In this document: positions 1 through 7,208 of the stretch, one piece after another
How the letters are laid out: each line of letters starts with the position of its first letter
How positions within the stretch are numbered: position 1 is the first letter of the stretch
NCBI GenBank assembly: GCA_937950565.1
Contig: CALFCS010000145.1
Location: 1-51,852 of the forward strand
Direction: 5' to 3'
DNA length: 51,852 nucleotides
DNA from: an uncultured Lachnospiraceae bacterium
Lineage (GTDB): Bacteria > Bacillota > Clostridia > Lachnospirales > Lachnospiraceae
Notes under the pieces: generated by a model
Database searches by the model: none
Told to the model about the DNA's origin: nothing
What the model saw: only the letters and a program-made list of their open reading frames with translations
Program-made: the position numbers and the translations under genes

Positions 1-677
1 AGATGAGTAAATCTAAGGGAAATGTTGTATCACCGGATGATCTTGTAAGAGATTACGGATGTGACTCCTTAAGAATGTACGAACTCTTTGTTGGACCGCC
101 GGAGTTAGATGCAGAGTGGGATGACCGCGGAATCGACGGAGTAAACAGATTCCTTAAGAGATTCTGGAACCTTGTGATGGATAGCAAAGAGGCAGGCGTG
201 ACGGCCACAAAAGAAATGATAAAAGAACGCCATAAGCTGATAAAAGATATTACGACCCGTCTTGAAAGCTTCAGCCTGAATACCGCAATTTCCGGATTCA
301 TGGAGCATAATAATAAGCTGATTGAGATTGCCAAGAAAGAAGGCGGAATCGATCTTGAGACCTTATCCGACATGGCAGTTCTCCTGTCACCATTTGCACC
401 ACATATTGCAGAAGAAGTATGGGAGCAGTTGGGACACGAAGGCAGTGTATTCAAAGCAGGATGGCCGACCTATGATGAAGAAGCCATGAAAGACGATGCA
501 ATCGAAGTGCCGGTACAGATTAACGGAAAAACAAGGGCAGTCATCTCCATTCCGGTAGATATAACCAAAGAAGAAGCAATCAAAGCCGGAAAAGAAGCAG
601 TAGCAGATAAACTAACCGGAACAATTATAAAAGAAATCTATGTACCGAAAAAAATCATAAACATTGTACAAAAATAG
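1..677 (+). CDS. leuS: Leucyl-tRNA synthetase, C-terminal part (partial at the window edge)
   Basis: Charges tRNA-Leu with leucine in the cytoplasm. The reading frame is open from the first bases and runs to TAG at 675-677. It begins inside the KMSKS catalytic loop (MSKSKGN), which closes over ATP in class I synthetases. The anticodon-binding helical domain follows (LSPFAPHIAEEVWEQLG), then the small C-terminal domain (PVQINGKTRAVISIP). This order and spacing match the last quarter of bacterial LeuRS. The ATG at position 3 is an internal Met and not the start, because the gene began upstream of the window. A long hairpin follows the stop codon. Confidence 0.96.
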   Translation, partial: MSKSKGNVVSPDDLVRDYGCDSLRMYELFVGPPELDAEWDDRGIDGVNRFLKRFWNLVMDSKEAGVTATKEMIKERHKLIKDITTRLESFSLNTAISGFMEHNNKLIEIAKKEGGIDLETLSDMAVLLSPFAPHIAEEVWEQLGHEGSVFKAGWPTYDEEAMKDDAIEVPVQINGKTRAVISIPVDITKEEAIKAGKEAVADKLTGTIIKEIYVPKKIINIVQK

Positions 678-684
678 GCAGTGC

Positions 685-748
685 GAATAAAATAATAGCC
701 TGCACTCCGTATGCTTGCATACAGGGAGCGCAGGCTATTATTTTATTC
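685..748 (+). terminator. Long hairpin after leuS, probable bidirectional terminator
   Basis: A perfect 19-bp inverted repeat (685-703 with 730-748) encloses a second, slightly imperfect pairing around GTATGC/GCATAC, so almost the whole 64 nt can fold. The outer arms are A/T-rich, as expected for a Rho-independent terminator usable on both strands. It begins 8 bp after the leuS stop. Confidence 0.7.
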
Positions 749-752
749 ATAG

Positions 753-884
753 GGCGAATGCCCTTCAAGCGAGATGAAGCGAAGCAAAATGGAGCTTGGA
801 GCACTGCCGTAGGTGGAGAAAAGGCGAATGCCCTTCAAGCGAGATGAAGCGAAGCAAAATGGAGCTTGGAGCACTGCCGTAGGT
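753..884. repeat. Two direct copies of a 62-bp repeat (753-814 and 823-884)
   Basis: The 62-nt unit starts GGCGAATGCCC and ends GCCGTAGGT. It occurs twice with no mismatch by eye, at a period of 70 bp with an 8-bp spacer. The junction of hairpin and repeat (TTATTTTATTC, a few bases, GCGAATG) recurs in inverse orientation at 11393-11416 after the ABC transporter genes, which suggests a dispersed intergenic repeat. No ORF in the unit looks coding. Confidence 0.8.
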
Positions 885-960
885 AGTGGATACAGTACTG
901 GAAGAAGTTTTGAGGGGGACAAGAAGCATTATTACTGCATTGTTACTCATATGATTTTTG

Positions 961-989
961 TTGAGAATATAAGAAGAATGTAGTACAAT
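961..989 (+). promoter_or_regulatory. Sigma-A type promoter for the DAK-fragment gene
   Basis: TTGAGA at 961-966, a 17-bp spacer and TACAAT at 984-989. It lies about 130 bp before the start at 1117. Apart from the repeats and this promoter, nothing else is seen in 678-1116. Confidence 0.6.
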
Positions 990-1116
990 ATATTTCAAAA
1001 GATAAGATGCTATAAGGGAAAAGTGAAAAATATATAGATGTTGATAGGTTGGAAAGCCCGTAAATACTGGAAAGTTGAGAAAATATTCGAGAAATTTGAA
1101 GTTGAGGGGGGATAAA

Positions 1117-1368
1117 ATGCTGGAATTTAAGTATGATACACAGTTGTTAATTGAGGGCAATAATCTTGATGAAGATGTTATCAGTGAATATTTTATTGCC
1201 AATTTTAAAGGAGATTGTCTTTTAGCTGTTGGTGATGAAGAATTGATTAAAATACATTTTCACACAAATGAACCATGGAAAGTCCTTGAATACTGTTCAT
1301 CATTAGGAGAAATATACGATATTGTTGTAGAAGATATGGATAGGCAGGCAAGAGGGCTGAAAGGATAA
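1117..1368 (+). CDS. Short protein matching the C-terminal end of DAK2/YloV-type proteins
   Basis: This 83-residue protein resembles only the last part of the YloV/FakA-like family (DAK2 fusion proteins, linked to fatty-acid kinase): a two-stranded motif, then VGDEELIKIHFHTNEPWKVLEY, which in the long proteins precedes a stretch like GELYDIKIENM. The kinase-type DAK2 domain is absent, so no catalytic role can be claimed. The ATG at 1117 is chosen because GAGGGGGG lies just upstream; an upstream ATG in the same frame (1075) lacks a good site. A promoter lies at 961-989. It may be a small stand-alone family or a gene remnant. The reading frame stops where an ATPase fragment begins. Confidence 0.6.
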   Translation: MLEFKYDTQLLIEGNNLDEDVISEYFIANFKGDCLLAVGDEELIKIHFHTNEPWKVLEYCSSLGEIYDIVVEDMDRQARGLKG

Positions 1369-1667
1369 ATTACAAGGAGATTGTTTCTACATTGATTCGC
1401 TTTTTTATGGATACAAGAATGAATAAAAATGGCGGTACATTGATTTTTGCGACTCACTATCCAGAGCTTTTTGATGAATACGACAGAAATGATAGTATTC
1501 ATATTATTCGAAATAAGAATGGTATTGTGGTGCAGAATCTTGCTAACATATTGAAGCGTAATGACATTAAGAAAAGTGAGGCATATCAAAGTGGATTCCT
1601 GGAAGGAACCACACCGATGTATGAGTCATATATGCGATTGAAAAAGAGTATCGCAGATTTTATTTAA
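1365..1667 (+). pseudogene. C-terminal remnant of an AAA-family ATPase
   Basis: From about 1365 the frame reads continuously NYKEIVSTLIRFFMD, then GGTLIFATHYPELFDEYDR, and ends at 1667. This is the end of the ABC-like AAA ATPases (AAA_15/AAA_21, as in OLD-like or RloC-like proteins), including the H-loop region (ATHYPEL). Walker A, the signature and Walker B are all missing. The homology begins inside the stop region of the preceding gene, with no start codon or ribosome site at the junction; the first usable start is TTG at 1392. The likely origin is a deletion that joined two unrelated genes. Confidence 0.65.
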
Positions 1668-1688
1668 GATAAAGGAGATTATATAAGT

Positions 1689-2090
1689 ATGGCAAATTCG
1701 AATATAAAAGTTGTTTTGGAGTGTGATATCCAAAGAGTATGGGACATAGTTACATCTCTTGAAAACTACGCATGGCGCAGTGATTTAAGTAAAATTGAAA
1801 TTATAAATGAAAAGCAGTTTGTGGAGTATACAAAGGAAGGATACCCTACTACTTTTACGATTACGGTTATGAAACCCTATGAACGTTGGGAGTTTAATAT
1901 GGAAAATGATAATATGAAAGGTCATTGGACCGGCATATTTACCAGACAGGACGGACGGACAGAAATTGATTTTACAGAGGATGTGACTGCAAAGAAGTGG
2001 TTTATGAAACCATTTGTGAAAGCATTTATAAAAAAGCAGCAGGCACAGTATGTTTCGGATTTGAAGAGAGCGTTATCATCCGTAAAATAG
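1689..2090 (+). CDS. SRPBCC family protein (START/polyketide-cyclase-like fold)
   Basis: 133 residues. It begins with a beta strand and a helix (IKVVLECDIQRVWDIVTSLENYAWR), the usual opening of the SRPBCC hydrophobic-ligand-binding fold, followed by strands (WEFNMEND, GHWTGIFTRQDGRTEIDFTEDV) and a long C-terminal helix. Length is normal for the single-domain family. AAAGGAG lies about 10 bp before the ATG. The ligand cannot be deduced. It stands 21 bp after the ATPase remnant and may once have been co-transcribed with it. The family call rests on overall pattern, since no catalytic residues are expected. Confidence 0.75.
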   Translation: MANSNIKVVLECDIQRVWDIVTSLENYAWRSDLSKIEIINEKQFVEYTKEGYPTTFTITVMKPYERWEFNMENDNMKGHWTGIFTRQDGRTEIDFTEDVTAKKWFMKPFVKAFIKKQQAQYVSDLKRALSSVK

Positions 2091-2149
2091 TTATGGTGAT
2101 ACAGAGAGGAAAAATGTCTTATAAAAAAATCTGAAAAGCAAAAACGCGA

Positions 2150-2178
2150 TTGACAAAGCAGGTTTCCCATGTTAGATT
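2150..2178 (+). promoter_or_regulatory. Promoter of the leader RNA before the PBECR4-like gene
   Basis: TTGACA at 2150-2155, a 17-bp spacer and TAGATT at 2173-2178. Transcription should begin near 2185, about 200 nt before the coding start. Confidence 0.65.
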
Positions 2179-2184
2179 ATAGGT

Positions 2185-2364
2185 AATGAAAAGCTTTGGT
2201 GCTTTTGCGGCGATAGAGAGGAGCTACCCGTCCCGACTTTGCGGGCAATAGAAATACAAAGAAGCTCTCTGCCTATGGAATTATCATAGGACTGCTCCCA
2301 GAATTGCAATTCAAAAAGAAAAGAAATTAATGCCTGGGCCTAACAGCTCAGGCAATTTTCTTTT
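2185..2364 (+). ncRNA. Structured leader or small RNA ending in an intrinsic terminator
   Basis: About 180 nt lie between the promoter and a terminator, with no ORF. Visible pairings are AAAAGC/GCTTTT near the 5' end, a longer stem joining GAGCT near 2220 to AGCTC near 2264, a small CCCG/CGGG hairpin inside it, CCTATG/CATAGG near 2272-2290, and a 9-bp terminator stem (2331-2339 with 2346-2354) followed by ATTTTCTTTT. The ribosome site of the next gene follows directly. This is the layout of a riboswitch or attenuator, but I do not recognise a known class. A free small RNA is the alternative. Confidence 0.5.
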
Positions 2365-2387
2365 CGCGAAGGAGGAATAAAACCGCT

Positions 2388-3233
2388 ATGAAAGATACGC
2401 GGCTTTTAAACAAATTTAATGAAATTAAGAAGATTTTGTGTAAATATGATTATTATATCCATACACCGAAGAAAATCATGCATTTAACAAATGGAGAATT
2501 AAAAATACCACATCTGATGGGACTGCAATATATTGCCAAACCAGGTATGTTTGAGGGTGACCGTGGAGTTTATATGATCAAGTCAGGGAGACTTCAGTAT
2601 GATTCTATTGATAAATTGATACGCAAATATTATAAGCGTAAGGAAAAGCAGGAGTCTGTAATTGCAATGGTTCATGGAAAAATTGATAATCTTCCACGAG
2701 TTAACGATATGTTTTCAACAGAGTCGGTTTTGTATTTGTATGATATTACGGAGAATCCTGATTCAGAATTAAAAACAGATTATTTGCTTGTTAATCATCA
2801 GCAAGATGTTGTATTGCAACTAGGGATTATTAAAGCGGTGAATTCCAAAGGAAAGGTGTATCATTGTAATTCTTTTATGGTGGATTATAAGAAAAACAAT
2901 GACTATGACTTGCATTATAGGAATCTTTCACACTGTTATGAAATTAATAAGATAGTACAGGAAGAAAAAGCGAGTAAGCGGTCGGAAGTAATATATCAGA
3001 GTGAAAATACAGAAAGGAGAGAGCGGTCTGGTATTGAAAAAATGCTCACGGCAATGAATAAAAAGGCGGATGAAAAATTGATTAAAGCGATTATGCGTTT
3101 AAACAAAAAATTCGGTGTATTTCATACAATGGATATGCTGGGTGATAGGGAAGCATTGTTTCGAAAATGTACGGATAAAAGGGAAATGGCATTAGTATCT
3201 GATTTTCTTTCTTTATGGGAGACAGAAAAGTAA
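2388..3233 (+). CDS. PBECR4-like domain protein (predicted RNase-fold, phage-associated)
   Basis: 281 residues. The first half resembles the PBECR4 domain (phage Barnase-EndoU-ColicinE5/D-RelE-like nuclease 4): an early helix, then THLT/HLTNGELKIPHLMGLQYI, GDRGVYMIKSG, a Lys-rich helix, and KTDYLLV. Members of this superfamily are predicted ribonucleases. I cannot identify catalytic residues with certainty. The C-terminal third is charged and helical, with no known domain. AAGGAGG lies 12 bp before the ATG. The gene sits behind a terminator-gated leader, so expression probably needs read-through. It is followed by a strong terminator and stands alone. Confidence 0.5.
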   Translation: MKDTRLLNKFNEIKKILCKYDYYIHTPKKIMHLTNGELKIPHLMGLQYIAKPGMFEGDRGVYMIKSGRLQYDSIDKLIRKYYKRKEKQESVIAMVHGKIDNLPRVNDMFSTESVLYLYDITENPDSELKTDYLLVNHQQDVVLQLGIIKAVNSKGKVYHCNSFMVDYKKNNDYDLHYRNLSHCYEINKIVQEEKASKRSEVIYQSENTERRERSGIEKMLTAMNKKADEKLIKAIMRLNKKFGVFHTMDMLGDREALFRKCTDKREMALVSDFLSLWETEK

Positions 3234-3254
3234 TGATATGTGAGTTTTATGTAA

Positions 3255-3287
3255 TTGGCGGCTTAAAGTTTTAAGCCGCCAACCTTT
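3255..3287 (+). terminator. Rho-independent terminator after the PBECR4-like gene
   Basis: Perfect 12-bp stem TTGGCGGCTTAA (3255-3266) with its complement at 3271-3282, a 4-nt loop and a T-rich tail. It lies just before the 3' end of the convergent membrane-protein gene. Confidence 0.85.
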
Positions 3288-3292
3288 TTCAA

Positions 3293-3685
3293 TTAATTAT
3301 TATTAATTTCTTTAAAAACGCCTACCGTATATAATACCGGAAGAATAAGTCCGATTACTGAGCTGGCAATACCTTCTCCATTGCCCAGGTTGCTGATGAA
3401 AGAGATTGCTGCCAAAACAACAAGAATAATAGCCAGTGTCTTACACAGCTTGAGGTTCTGAGCCTTCAGGCCATTGATACCTGCCAAAAGACCTAAAATA
3501 ACACTGGCCAGACTGAGAACTGCAAGGACCAGAGCGATAGCCACACCAGCGCCTGCATTTCCTGCCACGCCACCCAGGATTGCGCCGATTCCGGCAAAGC
3601 CAATGATAATGACAATACCGCTGATAACGCTAAAAATGATGTAAAGAATACTTACAACTTTTAAAAGTGTATTTGGTTTTTTCAT
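3293..3685 (-). CDS. Small hydrophobic membrane protein of unknown function
   Basis: 130 residues, almost entirely hydrophobic, with about four membrane segments (residues roughly 8-30, 32-45, 50-70 and 82-100, with a last one near 108-125). There is a Gly/Ala-rich stretch (GAILGGVAGNAGAGVAIA). The N-terminus (MKKPNTLLK) is positive and should stay inside. AAGGAG lies 10 bp before the start. It lies 21 bp downstream of the LURP-one-like gene on the same strand and probably shares its promoter. No family recognised. Confidence 0.7.
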   Translation of the reverse strand: MKKPNTLLKVVSILYIIFSVISGIVIIIGFAGIGAILGGVAGNAGAGVAIALVLAVLSLASVILGLLAGINGLKAQNLKLCKTLAIILVVLAAISFISNLGNGEGIASSVIGLILPVLYTVGVFKEINNN

Positions 3686-3706
3686 AAAAATAATCTCCTT
3701 TTAATT

Positions 3707-4210
3707 TTAAATTGATGAACTGTTTCTCATAGCCGCTTCTCTGTCTCTGTGAATTAAGGACAATGTGATAAGTACGGCCAAAATCTTGGTGGTCTGTGAA
3801 GAGTCGTACACATCCACCGTGAATAAATCGCCGATAGAAATCCATGCTTCTTTCGACTCTGCAATTACATGACTATTGTGATCCAATATCCGGAATTCAT
3901 GTCCCCAGATATCTCCTTCTATCTGCCATCCAAAACCATCAACCTGGTAATTATCGTGTAACTGCAAAAATTTTTTTTCACTAATTTCCCCCTGTGTTCC
4001 ATCGGACATCTCAAGATAATGAACCGCATGCATAGAAATCACTTTTTTATGTATAAGGGCAATTTCTTTTTCGTTCATATCATAAAGGTGTGTTTTGTTT
4101 GTTATGGAAACTGCATTTTGCTTCACGTGATAACATTCGTTATCATTTTCGTCAAAAATCAGATATGCACCGTGAAGGCTTAATACTTTTTCCTTTATCC
4201 GATATCTCAT
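3707..4210 (-). CDS. LURP-one-related (tubby-like fold) protein
   Basis: 167 residues. The opening MRYRIKEKVLSLHGAYLIFDENDNECYHV and the repeated beta-strand pattern, with WQIEGDIWGHEFRILD and ESKEAWISIGDLFTVDV in the second half, match the LURP-one-related/YxjI family, which folds like tubby C-terminal domains and phospholipid scramblases. The biochemical role in bacteria is not settled. AAGGAGGG precedes the start by about 6 bp. A promoter lies upstream at 4239-4268. It leads a two-gene unit with the membrane protein, which suggests a joint membrane-related role (inference). Confidence 0.75.
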   Translation of the reverse strand: MRYRIKEKVLSLHGAYLIFDENDNECYHVKQNAVSITNKTHLYDMNEKEIALIHKKVISMHAVHYLEMSDGTQGEISEKKFLQLHDNYQVDGFGWQIEGDIWGHEFRILDHNSHVIAESKEAWISIGDLFTVDVYDSSQTTKILAVLITLSLIHRDREAAMRNSSSI

Positions 4211-4238
4211 TCCAACCCTCCTTTCCTTTTCTGATTAT

Positions 4239-4268
4239 AGTATACTGATATATATAAAACATTGTCAA
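4239..4268 (-). promoter_or_regulatory. Promoter for the LURP-one-like operon
   Basis: Read on the minus strand: TTGACA (plus-strand 4263-4268), an 18-bp spacer and TATACT (plus-strand 4239-4244). Confidence 0.65.
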
Positions 4269-4334
4269 GAAAGTTTATTATTGTATTTATTTCATTCATA
4301 TGTTAAAGTGTAGTTACGAAATTTAATGAATTAT

Positions 4335-4363
4335 TTGAATTGAAGTGAAAATTATTTTATATG
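4335..4363 (+). promoter_or_regulatory. Candidate promoter for the TPR membrane protein and mscL
   Basis: TTGAAT at 4335-4340, a 17-bp spacer and TATATG at 4358-4363, just before the CCGGAGG ribosome site of the gene starting at 4380. Confidence 0.4.
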
Positions 4364-4379
4364 TGTCCGGAGGAAAGAT

Positions 4380-5258
4380 ATGGATTACGATATGGAATTA
4401 AAAATCAGGAATGTTGTTTCAAAATATAGAAAACGTAAGGCCGTTGGCTGCATAATTGTTATATTGGCTATTTTATATCTGGTATATCTTGGAATCTTTA
4501 AAATGGATTACCGTGTTGAGCTGGTACTTGGCGGCTGGGCTTCGTTTCTTCTATATTTAAGCGTATTTGCCGTATATCTTGTTTTGGCTTTTGCCGGTCT
4601 GCTGGCAATGGTGAAGGCGGGAGAGGTGATTGCTGATGTATTAGCAGATGACTGCGATCCGTATCTTTATGAGGCCTGCCTCGGCCGTGTGTCAGGAGCA
4701 TTTTACAGGGACCGTACGGACTGTAACCGTGCGATGGCTATATTTTATCAGGGCGGATTCGACCGTGCGTTTGAAATACTGCAGAGAATCAATGTTTATA
4801 AATTAAAAGGTGGATTTCGGTATAACTATTATTCTTTAATGTCTTCTATTTATTTCAAAAGAGGACTGGGGATGCGTGTTACGGAGCTTGAGCAGGCATA
4901 CCGGACAGGAATGAAAAAGAATAAAAGGGACCAGAGATATTTCCAGATGTTATGTCTGAATAATAATGTTTTGCGGGCAATCGAGAATAAAGATTATAAA
5001 AAGGCATTTGAGTTTTTGAGTGAGCTGGAAAAAACGGGAATCCGGACAGCAAGACTATGGAATAAAGTGGGAGTCAGTATTACTGAGGCAAAGATTTATG
5101 ATGCACTTGGGGAGAAAGAGAGTGCAGCGCTGAAGCTCGAGTATGTAATAAAGAATGGCGGAAGGCTTTATTATGTCGGGCAGGCACAGGAGATGTTAAA
5201 AAATTATAATGAAATAAAGGAGGAATCTACAAATGAAGAAATTTATGGAGGAGTTTAA
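4380..5258 (+). CDS. Membrane-anchored protein with TPR-like helical repeats
   Basis: 292 residues. Two membrane segments lie near residues 20-42 and 55-80 (AVGCIIVILAILYLVYLGIF; a second Leu/Val-rich one), followed by a cytoplasmic region of helical pairs typical of TPR repeats: MAIFYQGGFDRAFEILQRIN, YYSLMSSIYFKRGLGMRVTELEQAY, NNVLRAIENKDYKKAFEFLSEL and AKIYDALGEKESAALKLEYVI. TPR domains bind partner proteins; the partner here is unknown. CCGGAGGAAAG precedes the ATG. Its 3' end overlaps the mscL start by 26 bp, so the two are co-transcribed and perhaps translationally coupled. Confidence 0.75.
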   Translation: MDYDMELKIRNVVSKYRKRKAVGCIIVILAILYLVYLGIFKMDYRVELVLGGWASFLLYLSVFAVYLVLAFAGLLAMVKAGEVIADVLADDCDPYLYEACLGRVSGAFYRDRTDCNRAMAIFYQGGFDRAFEILQRINVYKLKGGFRYNYYSLMSSIYFKRGLGMRVTELEQAYRTGMKKNKRDQRYFQMLCLNNNVLRAIENKDYKKAFEFLSELEKTGIRTARLWNKVGVSITEAKIYDALGEKESAALKLEYVIKNGGRLYYVGQAQEMLKNYNEIKEESTNEEIYGGV

Positions 5259-5652
5259 GACATTCATCAGCCGTGGTAATGTGATGGACATGGCAGTAGG
5301 TATCATTATTGGTGGTGCATTTACTGCGATTGTAACATCGTTGGTAGAGGATATTATTAATCCGATTCTTGGTTTGTTTGGCGGCATGAATTTTGATAAG
5401 CTTCACGTAAAACTGCTTGGAGAAGTGACTCTGAATTATGGAAAGTTCATCAGTGCAATCATTAACTTTGTTCTCATGGCATTGATCGTATTTCTGATTA
5501 TGAAAGCTGTAAATGGTATGAGCGGAAAGTTAAAGAAAAAAGAAGAGCCAGAAGCGCCGACAACGAAGGTGTGTCCTTTCTGTAAGAGTGAGATTGCGCT
5601 CGAAGCTACAAGATGTCCGCATTGTACATCTGTAATTGAAGAAGTAAAATAA
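5233..5652 (+). CDS. mscL: Large-conductance mechanosensitive channel MscL with a zinc-ribbon tail
   Basis: Pentameric tension-gated pore that releases solutes on osmotic downshock. The N-terminal helix and first membrane helix are canonical (FKTFISRGNVMDMAVGIIIGGAFTAIV). The second membrane helix is near residues 72-95 (FISAIINFVLMALIVFLIMKAVN). Unlike the enteric protein, the cytoplasmic end carries two CxxC pairs (Cys114, Cys117, Cys128, Cys131: CPFC and CPHC), a zinc-ribbon pattern. AAAGGAGG lies before the ATG inside the end of the upstream gene. A hairpin follows. Confidence 0.95.
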   Translation: MKKFMEEFKTFISRGNVMDMAVGIIIGGAFTAIVTSLVEDIINPILGLFGGMNFDKLHVKLLGEVTLNYGKFISAIINFVLMALIVFLIMKAVNGMSGKLKKKEEPEAPTTKVCPFCKSEIALEATRCPHCTSVIEEVK

Positions 5653-5664
5653 GAAATGTTTTAT

Positions 5665-5730
5665 ATAACAGACCGGCTATGGCAGCAGAAATCAGCGGCT
5701 GTCCAGTTTCCAGCCGGTCTGTTATTTGTT
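5665..5730 (+). terminator. Hairpin after mscL, probable bidirectional terminator
   Basis: A 14-bp perfect stem, ATAACAGACCGGCT (5665-5678) with its complement (5712-5725), has a 33-nt partly paired loop and a T-rich tail. It lies between mscL and the convergent gene ending at 5731. Confidence 0.65.
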
Positions 5731-5937
5731 TTATGGATCGATATTTTTGGCATGTGCATTTGGCGGGAGAAAATGAAATAAATCTTCATATGATTCTAAT
5801 TCTTCCACAGAGACAGGTTCGGATGGAATAAGCCCGGTCATATCCTGTTTGGATGCGGCATTTGCAAGATAATCATAAGAATCAATCAGTTCCTGATTCG
5901 TCTTCCCGCTTTTTGGTCTGTTTTCTTCGTTATTCAT
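5731..5937 (-). CDS. Small acidic protein of unknown function
   Basis: 68 residues, hydrophilic and acidic, with no membrane segment or Cys. The sequence NQELIDSYDYLANAASKQDMTGL followed by VSVEELESYEDLFHFLPP suggests two short helices. CGGAGG lies 9 bp before the ATG, which supports real translation. No family recognised. It is bounded by the mscL terminator and the yerC upstream region, so it is a single-gene unit. Confidence 0.55.
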   Translation of the reverse strand: MNNEENRPKSGKTNQELIDSYDYLANAASKQDMTGLIPSEPVSVEELESYEDLFHFLPPNAHAKNIDP

Positions 5938-6110
5938 ATAGAGGGACCTCCGTATTTCAAATATTTTCGGTTTAGTTTTTGTGGGAAAATAAGTTTTTAT
6001 TCATAAAAAGGCAGAGTAGTATTTGGCAGGTTGAAAAACAGGTGGACTTTACAAATTTACTATGCTAAAATGTAAACGTGTTAGATTTTGATACGGAGGC
6101 GTTTGGATAT

Positions 6111-6401
6111 ATGAATAAAAAAATTAGGACAGAAGAGGTGGATCATTTATTTGATGCAATACTGTGTCTGGAAAATAAAGAAGAATGTTACACATTTTTT
6201 GAAGATGTCTGCACAGTGAATGAGTTGTTGTCGCTGTCACAGAGATTTGAAGTGGCAAAAATGTTAAGAGAACATAAGACATATTTGGAGATTGCTGAGA
6301 AGACCGGGGCATCGACAGCAACGATCAGCAGAGTGAACCGTTCGCTGAATTATGGGAATGACGGCTATGACCTGGTTTTTGAAAGACTGAAGGACGAATA
6401 A
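6111..6401 (+). CDS. yerC: YerC/YecD family TrpR-like DNA-binding protein
   Basis: 96 residues of the TrpR-related YerC family: DHLFDAILCLENKEECYTFFEDVCTVNELLSLSQRFEVAKMLREHKTY, then the helix-turn-helix IAEKTGASTATISRVNRSLNYG. It is a predicted repressor; its target is unknown. The ATG at 6111 is preferred over a GTG at 6078 because GGAGG stands 11 bp before it and family members begin close to the DHLF helix. A hairpin shared with the convergent DUF1836 gene follows directly. Confidence 0.88.
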   Translation: MNKKIRTEEVDHLFDAILCLENKEECYTFFEDVCTVNELLSLSQRFEVAKMLREHKTYLEIAEKTGASTATISRVNRSLNYGNDGYDLVFERLKDE

Positions 6402-6410
6402 GAGTACAAA

Positions 6411-6440
6411 AAAAGAAATAAGGTCAGCCTTATTTCTTTT
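6411..6440. terminator. Bidirectional terminator between yerC and the DUF1836 gene
   Basis: A perfect 13-bp stem, AAAAGAAATAAGG (6411-6423) with its complement at 6428-6440, has a 4-nt loop and A/T runs on both sides. It overlaps the last codons of the DUF1836 gene. Confidence 0.85.
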
Positions 6441-7047
6441 TTTTGTGCTCCGGCTCAGGGAGTTCGTCAATTAGTTTTTCAATCAGTTGTTTTTTAATAT
6501 AGACATCAAAGCTTAAAGAACAGATGAAGGAGAAAAGCTGCAAATATTCTCTTTCCTCTTCTTCAGATTCTGGAAAGCTTCCCATTGCCTGGTTATAAAT
6601 TCTTGTCACGTCTTTCATCAGGCCTTCGATACGAGATTTTTCCATTTCGCAGATTTCTTCATATACAGAAGTGATATCAAATTCCTGCTCACTTTGAAAA
6701 TACTTTTCCGTAAGGGGTGCGAGCAGCGTTTCAATATCCTTGATAGACAGGATATTTTTAAAATAATAAATAAATATCATAATCAGAACATGCTCTTTGG
6801 AATATTTCTTCTTCTCCGGCGGAGGCAGCAGATTGTTCTTCGCATAATTGTTAATCATTGTTTTGGTCAGAATCTTGTCATCTTCGTATCTTTTAGTGGA
6901 AGAGAACTGATTGTCCATAAATGTAGTTACCTGATCCATATATAAAGGTATATTTGGAATTTCATCTGGTTTTACATAATCAATTTTTGAAATGCTTTTC
7001 AAAATGCTGGCAAGCATATCTTTTGTGTCAATGGTCATATTTTTCAC
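6430..7047 (-). CDS. DUF1836 domain protein
   Basis: 205 residues. Pattern typical of DUF1836 in Firmicutes: an N-terminal MerR-like helix-turn-helix region (IPNIPLYMDQVTTFMDNQ, ILTKTMINNYAKNNLLPPPEKKKYSKEHVLIMIFIYYFKNILSIKDIETLL), then a helical C-terminal half ending in a Lys tail. YxxxxLLPPPxKKxY resembles the wing region of MerR-type regulators, so DNA binding is likely; the target is unknown. The Lys-rich end is encoded by the terminator stem. Confidence 0.85.
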   Translation of the reverse strand: MKNMTIDTKDMLASILKSISKIDYVKPDEIPNIPLYMDQVTTFMDNQFSSTKRYEDDKILTKTMINNYAKNNLLPPPEKKKYSKEHVLIMIFIYYFKNILSIKDIETLLAPLTEKYFQSEQEFDITSVYEEICEMEKSRIEGLMKDVTRIYNQAMGSFPESEEEEREYLQLFSFICSLSFDVYIKKQLIEKLIDELPEPEHKKKK

Positions 7048-7128
7048 CTCGATATAGACATTATATAGTAATAAAAACTATATAGCAAGCGCAAAAATGA
7101 ATTAATTTCGGAATATTCTTTCCTGGGA

Positions 7129-7157
7129 TTGACAGAATAAAGAAATAGAAGTAAAAT
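7129..7157 (+). promoter_or_regulatory. Promoter of the MarR-ABC exporter operon
   Basis: TTGACA at 7129-7134, a 17-bp spacer and TAAAAT at 7152-7157. A palindrome lies directly downstream, over the expected start of transcription. Confidence 0.8.
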
Positions 7158-7160
7158 ATA

Positions 7161-7174
7161 GTTCGTATCCGAAC
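7161..7174. promoter_or_regulatory. Probable MarR operator
   Basis: The inverted repeat GTTCG TATC CGAAC lies 3 bp after the -10 box. A related half-site (AATTCGAAAATGAAC) follows. A repressor bound here would block the operon, which fits autoregulation by the MarR gene that follows. Inference from position and symmetry. Confidence 0.6.
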
Positions 7175-7208
7175 AATTCGAAAATGAACAATATAGGTGG
7201 GTGAAGAA

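Noticed and set aside
2185..2364. 6S RNA or a known riboswitch
   Set aside because: The length is near that of 6S RNA, but the ends do not pair with each other and none of the signature boxes I know (B12, TPP, SAM, FMN, lysine, c-di-GMP, T-box) is present. Left as an unassigned leader.
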